Shown here piece by piece: positions 7,276 to 15,665 of a stretch of 64,000 nt of DNA (position 1 is its first letter; each line of letters begins with the position of its first letter). A program made the position numbers and the translations under genes. The DNA comes from Saccharibacter sp. EH611 (lineage in GTDB: Bacteria > Pseudomonadota > Alphaproteobacteria > Acetobacterales > Acetobacteraceae): the NCBI RefSeq assembly GCF_009834765.1, contig NZ_WVHP01000022.1, positions 124,001 to 188,000 of the forward strand. The letters run 5' to 3'. The notes under the pieces are model-generated. The model saw only the letters and a list, made by a program, of their open reading frames with translations. It did not search any database and was not told the DNA's origin.

Positions 7276-9093
7276 ATGTCACTTATTGATGCTCGGGTCT
7301 ATGTGCGGTACTCAGGAGACCATCCTGTCCTCAGCAATGATCTTTTCGTTCCCATTCAGGTGGATGAGGCCCATTATGAGAGAGGGTATGAGCAGTGGGG
7401 AGAGCTCGCTAACCTCTATTGGATGTGGAAAAATGTGCGTCACGATTATGTGGGGCTGATGCAAAATAGGCGTTATCTGTCACTTTCGTCGAAATGGAAT
7501 GAAGACGGTGCTGTTGCACGATTAGAAGGGGGGTTAGTGCACCGTCATGCGTGGACTCGGCGTGGTGCGACGACCCTTTTGCAATCATGTGATGTGCTTA
7601 TCCCTCATCGTTATTCACTAGAAGATATTAGTCTTTCTGAAGGAGTTTATTCCCCTTACGATTTCTTTATCGAAGAAGGAGGGAGTGCCCGTGATATTGA
7701 ACTCTTTTTATGTCTTATAAAGGAAAAGCATCCTGAATATTATATTAATGCATTAGAATTTATTTACGGAACATCAATGGTTCCGTGGAATATTTTTGTC
7801 ATGAAGAGTCATATTTTTCATGGTTATTGCTCTTTTGTATTTTCTGTCATATGTGACATAGAATATTTGTCAGAAAGCGGCTCTTTCCAGAGGAATTTAT
7901 GGTGTTTGCTTGCTGAGTTCCTAGGGAATATTTACCTAAAAAATCTGTCCGAAAAAGATAGTCGCCTTATTATACGAGAAGCATCGATTATTTATACAGA
8001 CGATGATGATATTGGCCTCGATTTTAAGAACGTTTCCCAAGAAATTATGTTGCATGAAAAGAGGGTGCATCATGATAAACCGATGGACGTTCTTTATGGA
8101 GGCCATATCAATCTCGTTGTCTCTTTTGATGCAAATTATTACAGACCGGCTTGTGCGACGATTAGCTCTATCATTAGACATACGAGAAACACGGATAAAA
8201 TAACGCTTTATGTTATTCATGATGCTAGACTTTCTGATGATGTGATTAGAAAAGTTATGGCTCGTTATGGACGATTGCTGGAGATTAAGTTTGTTCGTAT
8301 TGGGGATACCTTTGTTAAATACTTCCCTATGAATAGGAAGCATATTAACGTGAATGCGTATTATAGGCTTCTTATTAGTAGTGTTTTGCCGGAAACGGTT
8401 GAACGTGTCATTTATTTTGATACAGATGTTGTTATTTGCGATGATGTAACAAAGCTTTGGAATACAGATCTTCATGGTAAGGTTTTGGGTGGGGCACGTG
8501 ACGAAGATGGTTTGATTGAATCGCGCCGTCTTTTTGGAGAGAGTTTTAACAATAATTACATTAATTCTGGTGTGCTGCTCTTTGATGTGGCGCGTGCGAA
8601 GAAGCGCTATGGCAATCTCGAATTTTTATATGCGGAAGCTTTTTATAAGAATACTCATAATATCACGATGCAAGATCAGGATATTCTCAATTTAGCGTAT
8701 AAAGAGGATATTTTCATTCTTCCTCTTCGTTGGAATGTCGCCAGTTCCGCCTATCTTTATCAGAGAACGAGCCATGTGTGTGGGCGTGCTGAGGGGGAAG
8801 AATACGCTTATACTAAGAAAGAGCATGACGAGGCGCGTCGTAATCCTGCTGTGTTGCATTTCACAGGGCGTCGTAAGCCTTGGCGGGTGAGCTGTATGCA
8901 TCCCCTGAAGAGCTTATATTGGCGCTATTACCGTGGAGCAGCAGGGTATAGAGCGCTGTTGAAGCGTTATTTATGTCTCAATAATTATTATGTCACTATC
9001 AGCAGGGGGCGGCTGTCTGTGCATCTTCCATTTGTGAAGACGTCTTTCTCGGTAAGGCGTTATGCGAACTTTTTAAGGAAGAAGACAGTGTAA
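7276..9093 (+). CDS. DUF4422-GT8 fusion glycosyltransferase, copy 2
   Basis: A 605-residue paralogue of the preceding gene with the same order: DUF4422-like N-terminus (about 1-195), then GT8 (about 275-570). The GT8 half is intact, with DTD at 382-384, NSGVLLFDV, QDQDILN and HFTGRRKPW. The N-terminal domain lacks the GDDTGD segment: the text passes from IQVDEAHYERGYEQ straight to WGELANLYWMWKN. It keeps NRRYL (about 64-68) where copy 1 has lost the motif. The tandem arrangement and 57-base gap suggest duplication and co-transcription. The ATG follows GGGTTAGG. It converges on pqqE with 20 bases between stops and no clear terminator. Confidence 0.85.
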   Translation: MSLIDARVYVRYSGDHPVLSNDLFVPIQVDEAHYERGYEQWGELANLYWMWKNVRHDYVGLMQNRRYLSLSSKWNEDGAVARLEGGLVHRHAWTRRGATTLLQSCDVLIPHRYSLEDISLSEGVYSPYDFFIEEGGSARDIELFLCLIKEKHPEYYINALEFIYGTSMVPWNIFVMKSHIFHGYCSFVFSVICDIEYLSESGSFQRNLWCLLAEFLGNIYLKNLSEKDSRLIIREASIIYTDDDDIGLDFKNVSQEIMLHEKRVHHDKPMDVLYGGHINLVVSFDANYYRPACATISSIIRHTRNTDKITLYVIHDARLSDDVIRKVMARYGRLLEIKFVRIGDTFVKYFPMNRKHINVNAYYRLLISSVLPETVERVIYFDTDVVICDDVTKLWNTDLHGKVLGGARDEDGLIESRRLFGESFNNNYINSGVLLFDVARAKKRYGNLEFLYAEAFYKNTHNITMQDQDILNLAYKEDIFILPLRWNVASSAYLYQRTSHVCGRAEGEEYAYTKKEHDEARRNPAVLHFTGRRKPWRVSCMHPLKSLYWRYYRGAAGYRALLKRYLCLNNYYVTISRGRLSVHLPFVKTSFSVRRYANFLRKKTV

Positions 9094-9113
9094 TATCTTC
9101 TTCCGGTATAATG

Positions 9114-10193
9114 TTAGCGTCGGTACTGAAAATCATACTGCGTAGAAGCATGCGCTTCGTTAATTGCTGTATCGACGAGATGCCGAAGAGAAGAGAGGCT
9201 ACAGATAGGGTCAGTGGTTTCGGCACGTCCAGTAAGAGCGAGCGCTTGGCAGCGGCATCCGCCCCAATCGGTTTTCTTATGGTCACATGATGCGCATGGC
9301 TCTGGCATCCAGTCGGTTCCACGAAAGCGGTTAAAGCTCTCACCATGGAACCAGATATCGTGCAAAGAGCGCTCTCGAACTGTGTCGAACGTCATGTCTG
9401 GAATGGTCTCAGCGGCATGACAGGGGAGGACGCGCCCGGAAGGGGCGATATTGACGAAACGTTGTCCCCATCCTCCCATGCAAGGTTTCGGGCGATCAGC
9501 GTAATAATCGGGTGTGACGTAATCAATGGTGAGGCCGCCTTTGTCGCTCTCTGTTGCAACATACGCATTGGCACGTTCTAGCTGTTGCGGGGTGGGGAGA
9601 AGCGCAAGGCGATTTTTGAGAGCCCAACCGTAATATTGCGTATGGGCCATTTCAATGCGTTGTGCGCCTAAATGGCGGGCAAGCGCGAACATCTCGGGCA
9701 TGCGGTCAATATTGTTCTTTTGTAAGACAAAATTGAGCGTCAATGGAATTTCGGCGTTTTTAATGAGATGCGCAGCTTTGAGCTTGCGTGGCTGAACATT
9801 TTTATACCCGCTGAGACGGTCAGCTTCATCCACGTCAACATCTTGGAAAGAAAGCTGAATATGATCAAGACCAGACACATCAAGAGCCTTCATGGTCTTG
9901 TCATTGATCATCACGCCTGAGGTGATGAGGTTGGTATAGAGGTTCAGCTGACGCGCATAGGCGATGAGTTCCATCAGGTCAGGACGCGCCATGGGTTCGC
10001 CGCCTGAAAAGTGAACTTGCAAGACCCCCATCTCAGCCGCTTGGTCAAAAACGCGCTTCCATTCTTGTGTGGTCAGCTCTTGGTCTTTGCGCTCTAGCTC
10101 GACAGGGTTGGAGCAGTATGGGCAGGCGAGCGGGCAGCGATGGGTGAGCTCAGCGAGGAGGCTCATTGGTGGCGGTGTAATGGGCGTGGTCAC
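9114..10193 (-). CDS. pqqE: PQQ biosynthesis radical SAM enzyme PqqE
   Basis: Forms the carbon-carbon bond between Glu and Tyr of the PqqA peptide, the first committed step to pyrroloquinoline quinone. The radical SAM cluster motif is Cys20-Cys24-Cys27 (RCPLACPYC). The C-terminal SPASM region carries the expected cysteines (PCHAAE, PEPCASCDHKK, GGCRCQA and a later Cys). Length 359 is normal. The start is a GTG overlapping the pqqD stop by four bases; an ATG nine codons later is a less likely alternative. Last gene of pqqABCDE. PQQ serves the periplasmic dehydrogenases that drive oxidative fermentation in acetic acid bacteria. Confidence 0.96.
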   Translation of the reverse strand: MTTPITPPPMSLLAELTHRCPLACPYCSNPVELERKDQELTTQEWKRVFDQAAEMGVLQVHFSGGEPMARPDLMELIAYARQLNLYTNLITSGVMINDKTMKALDVSGLDHIQLSFQDVDVDEADRLSGYKNVQPRKLKAAHLIKNAEIPLTLNFVLQKNNIDRMPEMFALARHLGAQRIEMAHTQYYGWALKNRLALLPTPQQLERANAYVATESDKGGLTIDYVTPDYYADRPKPCMGGWGQRFVNIAPSGRVLPCHAAETIPDMTFDTVRERSLHDIWFHGESFNRFRGTDWMPEPCASCDHKKTDWGGCRCQALALTGRAETTDPICSLSSLRHLVDTAINEAHASTQYDFQYRR

Positions 10194-10468
10194 AGACGAA
10201 GGATCCCTTTCTCTACGAGCTCAGAGAGGAGGGTGAGGACATCATGTGTAATTGTTTCACGTGAAGCATCAAAACTCTGACAGAGTTCGTCCACAATGAC
10301 GTCAACGGAACGAGTATTATCAACATGGCGTAAGATCGCCGCCGCAATGGGGTCTGCAATGAGGGCACGCTCAGGGGCTTGGATGATCCATTGCTGACGG
10401 ACTGTGTCATGTTGCAGGCGATACCCCCGTGTGAAACGGGGGACGGAGGACAGGGTGACAGAACTCAT
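10190..10468 (-). CDS. pqqD: PqqA peptide chaperone PqqD
   Basis: A 92-residue protein of the PqqD/RRE type, which binds the PqqA peptide and presents it to PqqE. It begins near VPRFTRGYRLQHD and contains the winged-helix-like fold signature with LIADPIAAAILRHVD and a C-terminal LLSELVEKGIL helix. Start and stop overlap pqqC and pqqE by four bases on each side, so translation is tightly coupled. In some species PqqD is fused to PqqC or PqqE; here it is separate. Confidence 0.94.
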   Translation of the reverse strand: MSSVTLSSVPRFTRGYRLQHDTVRQQWIIQAPERALIADPIAAAILRHVDNTRSVDVIVDELCQSFDASRETITHDVLTLLSELVEKGILRL

Positions 10469-11196
10469 GGTGTTGTTGGAATAAAGGCGCCAGGTGGGGT
10501 GTGGCCCTCAACATAGGCATAATCGAGAGCATCTAGAAGTGTCCACAAGACGGAGCATTTAAATTCGAGAGCGTCAATAACCTCCTGCTGCTGCTCGACT
10601 GTGCGTGCGTGTTCTTTCACGTAGTTCAGCGCAAAGGTCGAATCCCGCGGGGCTTGGGTGAGACGCGGTGCAAAATAGGCCATCGTATCCTCAGAGATGA
10701 ACGAATAATTGCGCAGCATCCCTTCCATACGCTCCCCAATAATGGTGGGGGAAAAGAGCTCTGTTAAAGACGAGGCAATGGCGGCCAGAATGGAGCGATC
10801 CCGCACATAAGCCACATAAGCATCCACGGTAAAGCGTGTGGCCGGGAGAAGGCCGCGTAGGCTTTCTACGTAGGGGGTGTCTAGCCCTAATCCTTCCGTC
10901 AGTTTAAGCCAGCGCGCAATGCCGCCTGTTCCGGGTTCTGTGCCGTCATGGTCTTCAATACGGCGGCGCCATTCACGGCGGAGTTCGGTTGTCGGCAGGC
11001 GGGCGAGGAGGGTCGCGTCCTTAATGGGGATCTGTGCTTGATAGTAATAGCGGTTCAGCGCCCATGCTTGGAGCTGGCCTTTGGTAAGCTCGCCGGCGTA
11101 CATGGCTTTATGGAGCGGATGGTTACGATGATAGCGCTCAGCGCCAATCTCGCGTAAGCGGGCTTCTAGGGCGTCGGGAGAAAGTAGGGTGCTCAT
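10465..11196 (-). CDS. pqqC: Pyrroloquinoline-quinone synthase PqqC
   Basis: Catalyses the last step of PQQ formation, a cofactor-free ring closure and eight-electron oxidation using oxygen. The 243-residue, all-helical protein shows the family blocks YHRNHPLHKAMYAGEL, LNRYYYQ and IPIKDA near the start, RIEDHDG in the middle and LNYVKEHARTVEQQQ later. No truncation is seen. It overlaps pqqB and pqqD by four bases. Confidence 0.95.
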   Translation of the reverse strand: MSTLLSPDALEARLREIGAERYHRNHPLHKAMYAGELTKGQLQAWALNRYYYQAQIPIKDATLLARLPTTELRREWRRRIEDHDGTEPGTGGIARWLKLTEGLGLDTPYVESLRGLLPATRFTVDAYVAYVRDRSILAAIASSLTELFSPTIIGERMEGMLRNYSFISEDTMAYFAPRLTQAPRDSTFALNYVKEHARTVEQQQEVIDALEFKCSVLWTLLDALDYAYVEGHTPPGAFIPTTP

Positions 11197-12107
11197 AAGG
11201 CCTCCAGCTGAAATGTCATGCCATCTTCGGCAACAGTCCAGCCCGCTTTTTCAACGGCATGGCGTTCGGGGCTGTCTTCGAGCAAGATGGGATTCGAGTT
11301 GTTGATATGGATGAACATTTTGCGGGGCTTTGAGCATGCGGCAAAATGCTTCAATGGCCCGTCATCTCCATTGACAGAGACATGGCCCATGCGATGGCCC
11401 GTTTTGGGGCTTAGTCCTGCGCGGATCATTTCATCATCGTCCCAGAGTGTGCCGTCGAAAAAGAGAAGATCTGCGGCTTGAGCGCGTTCCAACAGCTCAG
11501 GCGTGATTGACGCGCATCCGGGGATGTAAAGGAGGGTGCGCTGCCCGTCGCTGATGGAAAGACCAAGGCTATCATCTTCCTTCGTGCCGTCCTTTTCCGC
11601 GTAGAGCGGCGCTTTGCCGGGAACGGGGAATGCTTCCAGCGTTAAGCCTGATGGTTGGCCATCTTTAAGCGGGAGGGAAAAGACGTGATGGAGAGGAAGG
11701 GGGGAGCGTGTGACAATCTCGCGGTCTAACGCCTCAAACATCGGGTTAGCGTCAAGCTGGGCGAGAGAGGAGCGGCTTGCATAGAGAGTGAAGGGTTCAC
11801 GCTCACGCATCGTGAACAAGCCTACGGTCGTATCAATCTCTGCCCCTGTGAGGATCACGCCTTGGATGGGCGTTCCACGTGGGGAGCCGTGATGCTGGAG
11901 GGCGGGGGTTGTCAAAATCTGCTGGCGGAGATCAGGCGAGGCATTGAGGAGAAACCAATGCGTGTTGTCGCCACTAATAGCCAACGAGGCTTGCGTGCGC
12001 GGCTTGGCACCGTGGCCTGAGCGCGCTTTAAGACAGGCAGGGGCTGCTGAATTCCATTGGGGGAAACCGCCCCCCGCTCCAGCACCAAGGACAATGACAT
12101 CCAGCAT
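11193..12107 (-). CDS. pqqB: PQQ biosynthesis protein PqqB
   Basis: A metallo-beta-lactamase-fold protein of 304 residues, thought to hydroxylate the PqqA-derived diamino acid. The N-terminal signature VLGAGAGGGFPQWN and the SLAISGD block are typical; FFDGTLWDDDE and MGHVSVNGDDG carry late metal-site residues. The ATG at 12107 is preceded by AAAGGG. It is separated from pqqA by an 84-base gap holding a 12-bp hairpin, so pqqBCDE expression may be lower than pqqA. The pqqC start overlaps its stop. Confidence 0.94.
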   Translation of the reverse strand: MLDVIVLGAGAGGGFPQWNSAAPACLKARSGHGAKPRTQASLAISGDNTHWFLLNASPDLRQQILTTPALQHHGSPRGTPIQGVILTGAEIDTTVGLFTMREREPFTLYASRSSLAQLDANPMFEALDREIVTRSPLPLHHVFSLPLKDGQPSGLTLEAFPVPGKAPLYAEKDGTKEDDSLGLSISDGQRTLLYIPGCASITPELLERAQAADLLFFDGTLWDDDEMIRAGLSPKTGHRMGHVSVNGDDGPLKHFAACSKPRKMFIHINNSNPILLEDSPERHAVEKAGWTVAEDGMTFQLEAL

Positions 12108-12140
12108 GAGGGCCCTTTCTGGCGTTGATCATGGCATAAG

Positions 12141-12176
12141 AAAACAGGGAAGAGGATAAGACCGCTTCCCTGTTTT
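12141..12176 (-). terminator. Attenuating hairpin between pqqA and pqqB
   Basis: AAAACAGGGAAG (12141-12152) and CTTCCCTGTTTT (12165-12176) form a perfect 12-bp stem with a 12-nt loop. On the minus strand the stem ends in TTTTCTT, as in a leaky intrinsic terminator. It lies 15 bases after the pqqA stop, which would favour excess of the precursor peptide over its processing enzymes. Confidence 0.75.
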
Positions 12177-12191
12177 TAGGTGATGGAAGAG

Positions 12192-12272
12192 TTACTTCTT
12201 TTCACCGCACACATAAGAGTTGATTTCAGCGCCCAATGGGATCTCTGTCACTTTTGGTGTGTTCCAAGCCAT
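12192..12272 (-). CDS. pqqA: PQQ precursor peptide PqqA
   Basis: A 26-residue ribosomal peptide that is the PQQ backbone. The sequence starts MAWNTPKVTEIP and contains Glu16-xxx-Tyr20 in GAEINSYVCGE, the residues crosslinked by PqqE. The ATG is preceded by AAAGGAG at ideal spacing. It lies just upstream of pqqBCDE on the same strand. Confidence 0.97.
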   Translation of the reverse strand: MAWNTPKVTEIPLGAEINSYVCGEKK

Positions 12273-12409
12273 GAGATGTCTCCTTTATGACAGGGTTAGA
12301 CCAACTTTTGGAGGAAGCAGAGGAACCTCCTCGCTGTAAAGCCGATATTACAAAATTATGGGGGCGCAGAGCGTAAAAGTCACGCGATAAACACAGCATT
12401 GTGAAGATG

Positions 12410-12425
12410 TTTTCTGGCCAGAAAA
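12410..12425. promoter_or_regulatory. Perfect 16-nt palindrome between pqqA and gmk
   Basis: TTTTCTGGCCAGAAAA is a perfect palindrome in the 208-base divergent region, 138 bases from the pqqA start and 56 from gmk. The position suits an operator for either gene. A second, imperfect purine/pyrimidine repeat (GGAGG...CCTCC, about 12310-12330) lies closer to pqqA. I do not recognise the site. Confidence 0.5.
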
Positions 12426-12480
12426 AGAGTCATCCTTTAGGAAGGGCGCATCATAAGGCCATTGGGAAGGAAGAGAGGTC

Positions 12481-13107
12481 ATGCAACAACAAGCGCGCCG
12501 TGGGGTTTGTTTGGTCATTTCAGCGCCATCGGGAGCAGGGAAATCGACCATTGCTCAGGCGTTGCGCCAGCGTGACCCGCATCTTTTTACATCTGTGTCT
12601 GTCACGACCCGTGCGCCTCGTCCCGGTGAAATAGAGGGGCAGCATTATTACTTCCGCACGATGGAACAATTCCGCGAGATGGCCCAACAAGGGGAGCTTC
12701 TCGAATGGGCGGAAGTGTTCGGTCGGGGGTATGGAACCCCACGCGCCCCGGTGGAAGCGGCCCTCGCAGAAGGGCGCAATATTGTGTTGGATATTGACTG
12801 GCAGGGCTATCGTTTGATGAAGAAAGCTCTGCCTGACGATGTGGTGGGGCTTTTTGTGTTGCCTCCGTCTCTTGAAGAGCTGGAACGTCGGTTACGGGGC
12901 CGGGCCTCTGATAGTGATGATGAAATTGCCAAACGGATGAAGGCGTCTCTCAGCGAAATGTCGCATTGGGAGGAGTTTGAGTATGCGCTGGTGAATGAGA
13001 CGTTAGAGACGGCCGTTGATGAGGCTGAGGCTGTGTTAAAGGCGGCGCGTCTTGCTAGCCCGAGGCGTATGGATATTGCTGCGTCTTTAAAACCACTACT
13101 GTCTTAA
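12481..13107 (+). CDS. gmk: Guanylate kinase
   Basis: Phosphorylates GMP to GDP with ATP. The 208-residue protein has the P-loop SAPSGAGKST (14-23), the GMP-binding block SVTTRAPRPGE, the HYYF segment, the tyrosine-containing GYGTP loop (FGRGYGTPRAPVE), and DIDWQG. All are standard for the family. The ATG at 12481 follows GGAAGGAAGAGAGG. It is transcribed divergently from pqqA and is followed by a possible terminator before hisG. Confidence 0.95.
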   Translation: MQQQARRGVCLVISAPSGAGKSTIAQALRQRDPHLFTSVSVTTRAPRPGEIEGQHYYFRTMEQFREMAQQGELLEWAEVFGRGYGTPRAPVEAALAEGRNIVLDIDWQGYRLMKKALPDDVVGLFVLPPSLEELERRLRGRASDSDDEIAKRMKASLSEMSHWEEFEYALVNETLETAVDEAEAVLKAARLASPRRMDIAASLKPLLS

Positions 13108-13112
13108 AAGCA

Positions 13113-13140
13113 GCGTTTGTTAAAAGATTAAACGCGCTTT
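13113..13140 (+). terminator. Possible terminator after gmk
   Basis: GCGTTT (13113-13118) can pair with AAACGC (13130-13135), followed by GCTTT. The stem is short, so confidence is low. Confidence 0.35.
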
Positions 13141-13239
13141 AATGGTGATGCTGTGTTTGTGGGGCTTTCCAGCCTGCTGGGACGTGGTAGAGATAGAGAC
13201 AATGAGATTCTTACCGTGCGTGCCGATCAGGAGCCTTTC

Positions 13240-13929
13240 ATGACAGACCCGCAGAGCTCACCGCTCATTCTTGCCCTCCCTAAAGGGCGTATTCTCAAAG
13301 CGCTGCGCCCTGTTTTAGAGCATACAGGCTTTGAGCCCGCCCCGGATTGTTTGGACGAAAGCAGCCGCCGCTTGCGCTTCCCGACGTCGCAACCGTCTCT
13401 CGATGTGGTGCGGGTGCGTTCGTTCGATGTCGCGACATTTGTGGCCTATGGTGGGGCGGATATCGGCGTGTGCGGGGCGGATGTCCTGATGGAGTTCGAT
13501 TATCCAGACCTCTATGCACCGCTTGATCTGGGGATTGGCGGGTGCCGCATTTCTGTCGCCCGGCTTAAAGGGGGCGGCGAGGTGATGCCAGAGGGGCGGT
13601 CGCGTTTGCGCGTGGCGACCAAATATCCTGCCATTGCCCGACGCTATTTTGCGTCTCGTGCGGTGAATGCCGAGATCGTTCATCTTCATGGAGCGATGGA
13701 ACTGGCTCCGGCGCTGGATATGGCGGATGTTATCGTGGACTTGGTTGATACTGGGTCAACATTGCGGGCTAATGGGCTTGAAGAGGTGGATGTTATCGCC
13801 CAAGTCACAAGCCGCTTAATTGTCAATCGCGTTGCTCTCAAAACGCGCCCAGAAGAGATTAATGGTTTGATTGAGCAATTCCGTCTGGCGTTGCCGCAGC
13901 TTGCTCAGTCGGGAGGGACAGCTTCATGA
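13240..13929 (+). CDS. hisG: ATP phosphoribosyltransferase, short form HisG
   Basis: First enzyme of histidine synthesis, joining ATP and PRPP. The 229-residue product has LALPKGRI at the start, the GGADIGVCGADV block and the PRPP-site segment DMADVIVDLVDTGSTLRANGL. Its length matches the short HisG class, which lacks the C-terminal regulatory domain and needs HisZ; no hisZ lies in this window. The ATG at 13240 is chosen for its upstream AGGAG; an upstream in-frame ATG at 13153 would add 29 residues not seen in the family. Its stop overlaps the hisD start (ATGA). Confidence 0.95.
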   Translation: MTDPQSSPLILALPKGRILKALRPVLEHTGFEPAPDCLDESSRRLRFPTSQPSLDVVRVRSFDVATFVAYGGADIGVCGADVLMEFDYPDLYAPLDLGIGGCRISVARLKGGGEVMPEGRSRLRVATKYPAIARRYFASRAVNAEIVHLHGAMELAPALDMADVIVDLVDTGSTLRANGLEEVDVIAQVTSRLIVNRVALKTRPEEINGLIEQFRLALPQLAQSGGTAS

Positions 13930-15212
13930 GACGTTTGGACACACAATCCCCTGATTTTTCGGAAAGTCTTAAAGCGGTTTTAGCTGAACGTGGCCAACAA
14001 AGCGGGTCTGTTGTGGAGCCGGTGCGGGCTATTTTGGCCGATATTCGCGAGCGTGGAGATGAGGCTCTTTGTGAGTATACAGAGCGTTTTGACCGTCTTG
14101 CCCTTCCCGCTGATAAGCTGCGGTTAAGCGCAGCAGAGGTGGATGAAGCCGCGGCGAAAGTCTCGCCTGAAACGCATGAGGCGCTCGCCCTGGCTGCCAA
14201 GCGTATCCGTTCTTTTCACGAAGCACAGCTACCCAAAGATATTGATTATACGGATGAAGATGGCCTGCGTTTGGGGATGCGCTGGACATCGTTGGATGCT
14301 GTAGGGCTTTATGTGCCCGGTGGTAAAGCGGCCTATCCGTCCTCTGTGTTGATGAACGCGCTTCCGGCACGGGTGGCAGGAGTGAGTCGTTTGGCGATGT
14401 GTGTGCCAACGCCTGATGGTGTTATTAATCCGCTTGTGATGGCAGCGGCTAAACTGTGCGGGGTTGATGAGATTTACCGTGTTGGTGGGGCACAGGCTGT
14501 TGGCGCTTTCGCCTTTGGGACGCAGCGCATTGCACCAGTGGATCGTATCGTTGGGCCGGGTAATGCGTTTGTGGCGGAAGCGAAGCGGCAGGTCTTTGGT
14601 CATGTTGGCATTGATAGCATCGCTGGCCCTTCAGAAGTCGTGGTCGTGGCTGATGGTGCGAATGACCCACGTCTGGTGGCGATTGATCTGCTGGCACAAG
14701 CGGAGCATGACGAGCAAGCGCAGTCTGTGTTGATTACCCAAGATCCAGCCTTTGCTGAGGCTGTCAGCGTTGCGGTTGAACGTGAGCTAGAGACGCTCCC
14801 GCGTGCGGAGATTGCACGAAAGAGCTGGCGTGATTGTGGGGCTATTATCACGGTTCAGAATGATGATGAGGCAGCGGAGATCGTGAATCTCTTTGCCCCG
14901 GAGCATCTTGAAGTGATGGTTGAAAACCCACGTGCGTTTAGTGCCAAGGTGCGTCACGCAGGGGCGATCTTCATGGGCCGTTTCTGTCCAGAAGCGGTGG
15001 GGGATTATGTCGGTGGGCCGAACCATGTTCTGCCAACGAGCCGCACAGCGCGTTTTGCGTCAGGCCTCTCGGTGTATGACTTTCTGAAACGGACCACGAC
15101 GATTGAGACAGACCTTGAAGGGTTGAAAAAAGTAGGCCCGGCTGGTGCTCGCCTCGCTCGGGAGGAAGGGTTAGATGCTCACGCGATGAGCTTGTCTGAA
15201 CGGTTAAAATAA
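13926..15212 (+). CDS. hisD: Histidinol dehydrogenase
   Basis: Performs the last two steps of histidine synthesis, histidinol to histidine, with NAD and zinc. The 428-residue sequence has the full set of family blocks: GLYVPGGKAAYPSSVLMNALPA in pieces across about 137-158, GPGNAFVAEAKRQVFG, DSIAGPSEVVVVAD with zinc and active-site neighbours, DLLAQAEHDEQAQS, NLFAPEHLEV and GDYVGGPNHVLPTS. It overlaps hisG by four bases. A strong inverted repeat follows its stop. Confidence 0.96.
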   Translation: MRRLDTQSPDFSESLKAVLAERGQQSGSVVEPVRAILADIRERGDEALCEYTERFDRLALPADKLRLSAAEVDEAAAKVSPETHEALALAAKRIRSFHEAQLPKDIDYTDEDGLRLGMRWTSLDAVGLYVPGGKAAYPSSVLMNALPARVAGVSRLAMCVPTPDGVINPLVMAAAKLCGVDEIYRVGGAQAVGAFAFGTQRIAPVDRIVGPGNAFVAEAKRQVFGHVGIDSIAGPSEVVVVADGANDPRLVAIDLLAQAEHDEQAQSVLITQDPAFAEAVSVAVERELETLPRAEIARKSWRDCGAIITVQNDDEAAEIVNLFAPEHLEVMVENPRAFSAKVRHAGAIFMGRFCPEAVGDYVGGPNHVLPTSRTARFASGLSVYDFLKRTTTIETDLEGLKKVGPAGARLAREEGLDAHAMSLSERLK

Positions 15213-15222
15213 TGGTGTGTTC

Positions 15223-15255
15223 TGAGAGAGGAGGCATCCGTGTGCCCCTCTCTCA
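15223..15255. terminator. Hairpin between convergent hisD and haem monooxygenase genes
   Basis: TGAGAGAGG (15223-15231) pairs with CCTCTCTCA (15247-15255), and inside it GGCA pairs with TGCC across one bulged A, giving 13 bp. No T run follows on either strand, so it may act as a bidirectional transcript-end stabiliser more than a classical terminator. Confidence 0.55.
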
Positions 15256-15273
15256 AACGGTGCTGTATGACGG

Positions 15274-15588
15274 TTAAGCGCGGAGCTCTTGCAGCACGTT
15301 AAATCCCTCAAAAACGGGGCGGCCTAAGGTCAGGGCCGGGCCCTCACCGGCATGACGGTGCGCTTGGCGAAATTGTTCTGACTGTGTCCACGCAATGAAC
15401 GCATCATGCGATTCCCATATGGTATGGGATGCGTAGAGCGTATGGTCGTCATGCTCGGGGCCACGAAGCAGTTGAAAGCTAACGAAACCCGGAACCGTGT
15501 TGAGGAATACCTCACGGTCTTGCCAACGCTGCTCAAAAGCGTCGGAGCAGTCAGGTTTAACGCGGAAACGATTCATCGCAATATACAT
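15274..15588 (-). CDS. IsdG/HmoA-like haem-degrading monooxygenase (ABM fold)
   Basis: A 104-residue protein of the antibiotic-biosynthesis-monooxygenase (dimeric ferredoxin-like) fold. Asn6, Trp67 and His77 fall at positions matching the Asn-Trp-His triad of IsdG-type haem oxygenases, and the local text (TIWESHDAFIAWTQSEQF) is typical of HmoA/IsdG relatives. The likely role is oxidative opening of haem to release iron, in the cytoplasm as a dimer. No haem importer lies beside it. Some members of this fold act on other substrates, so the haem assignment rests on the triad. Confidence 0.75.
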   Translation of the reverse strand: MYIAMNRFRVKPDCSDAFEQRWQDREVFLNTVPGFVSFQLLRGPEHDDHTLYASHTIWESHDAFIAWTQSEQFRQAHRHAGEGPALTLGRPVFEGFNVLQELRA

Positions 15589-15665
15589 AACAGAGCCTCA
15601 ATGTGTCTCAGGACAGAATAGACGGTATGTGGTGGATTGGTGGGGTTTTTTATGGGGCAAGTGCT

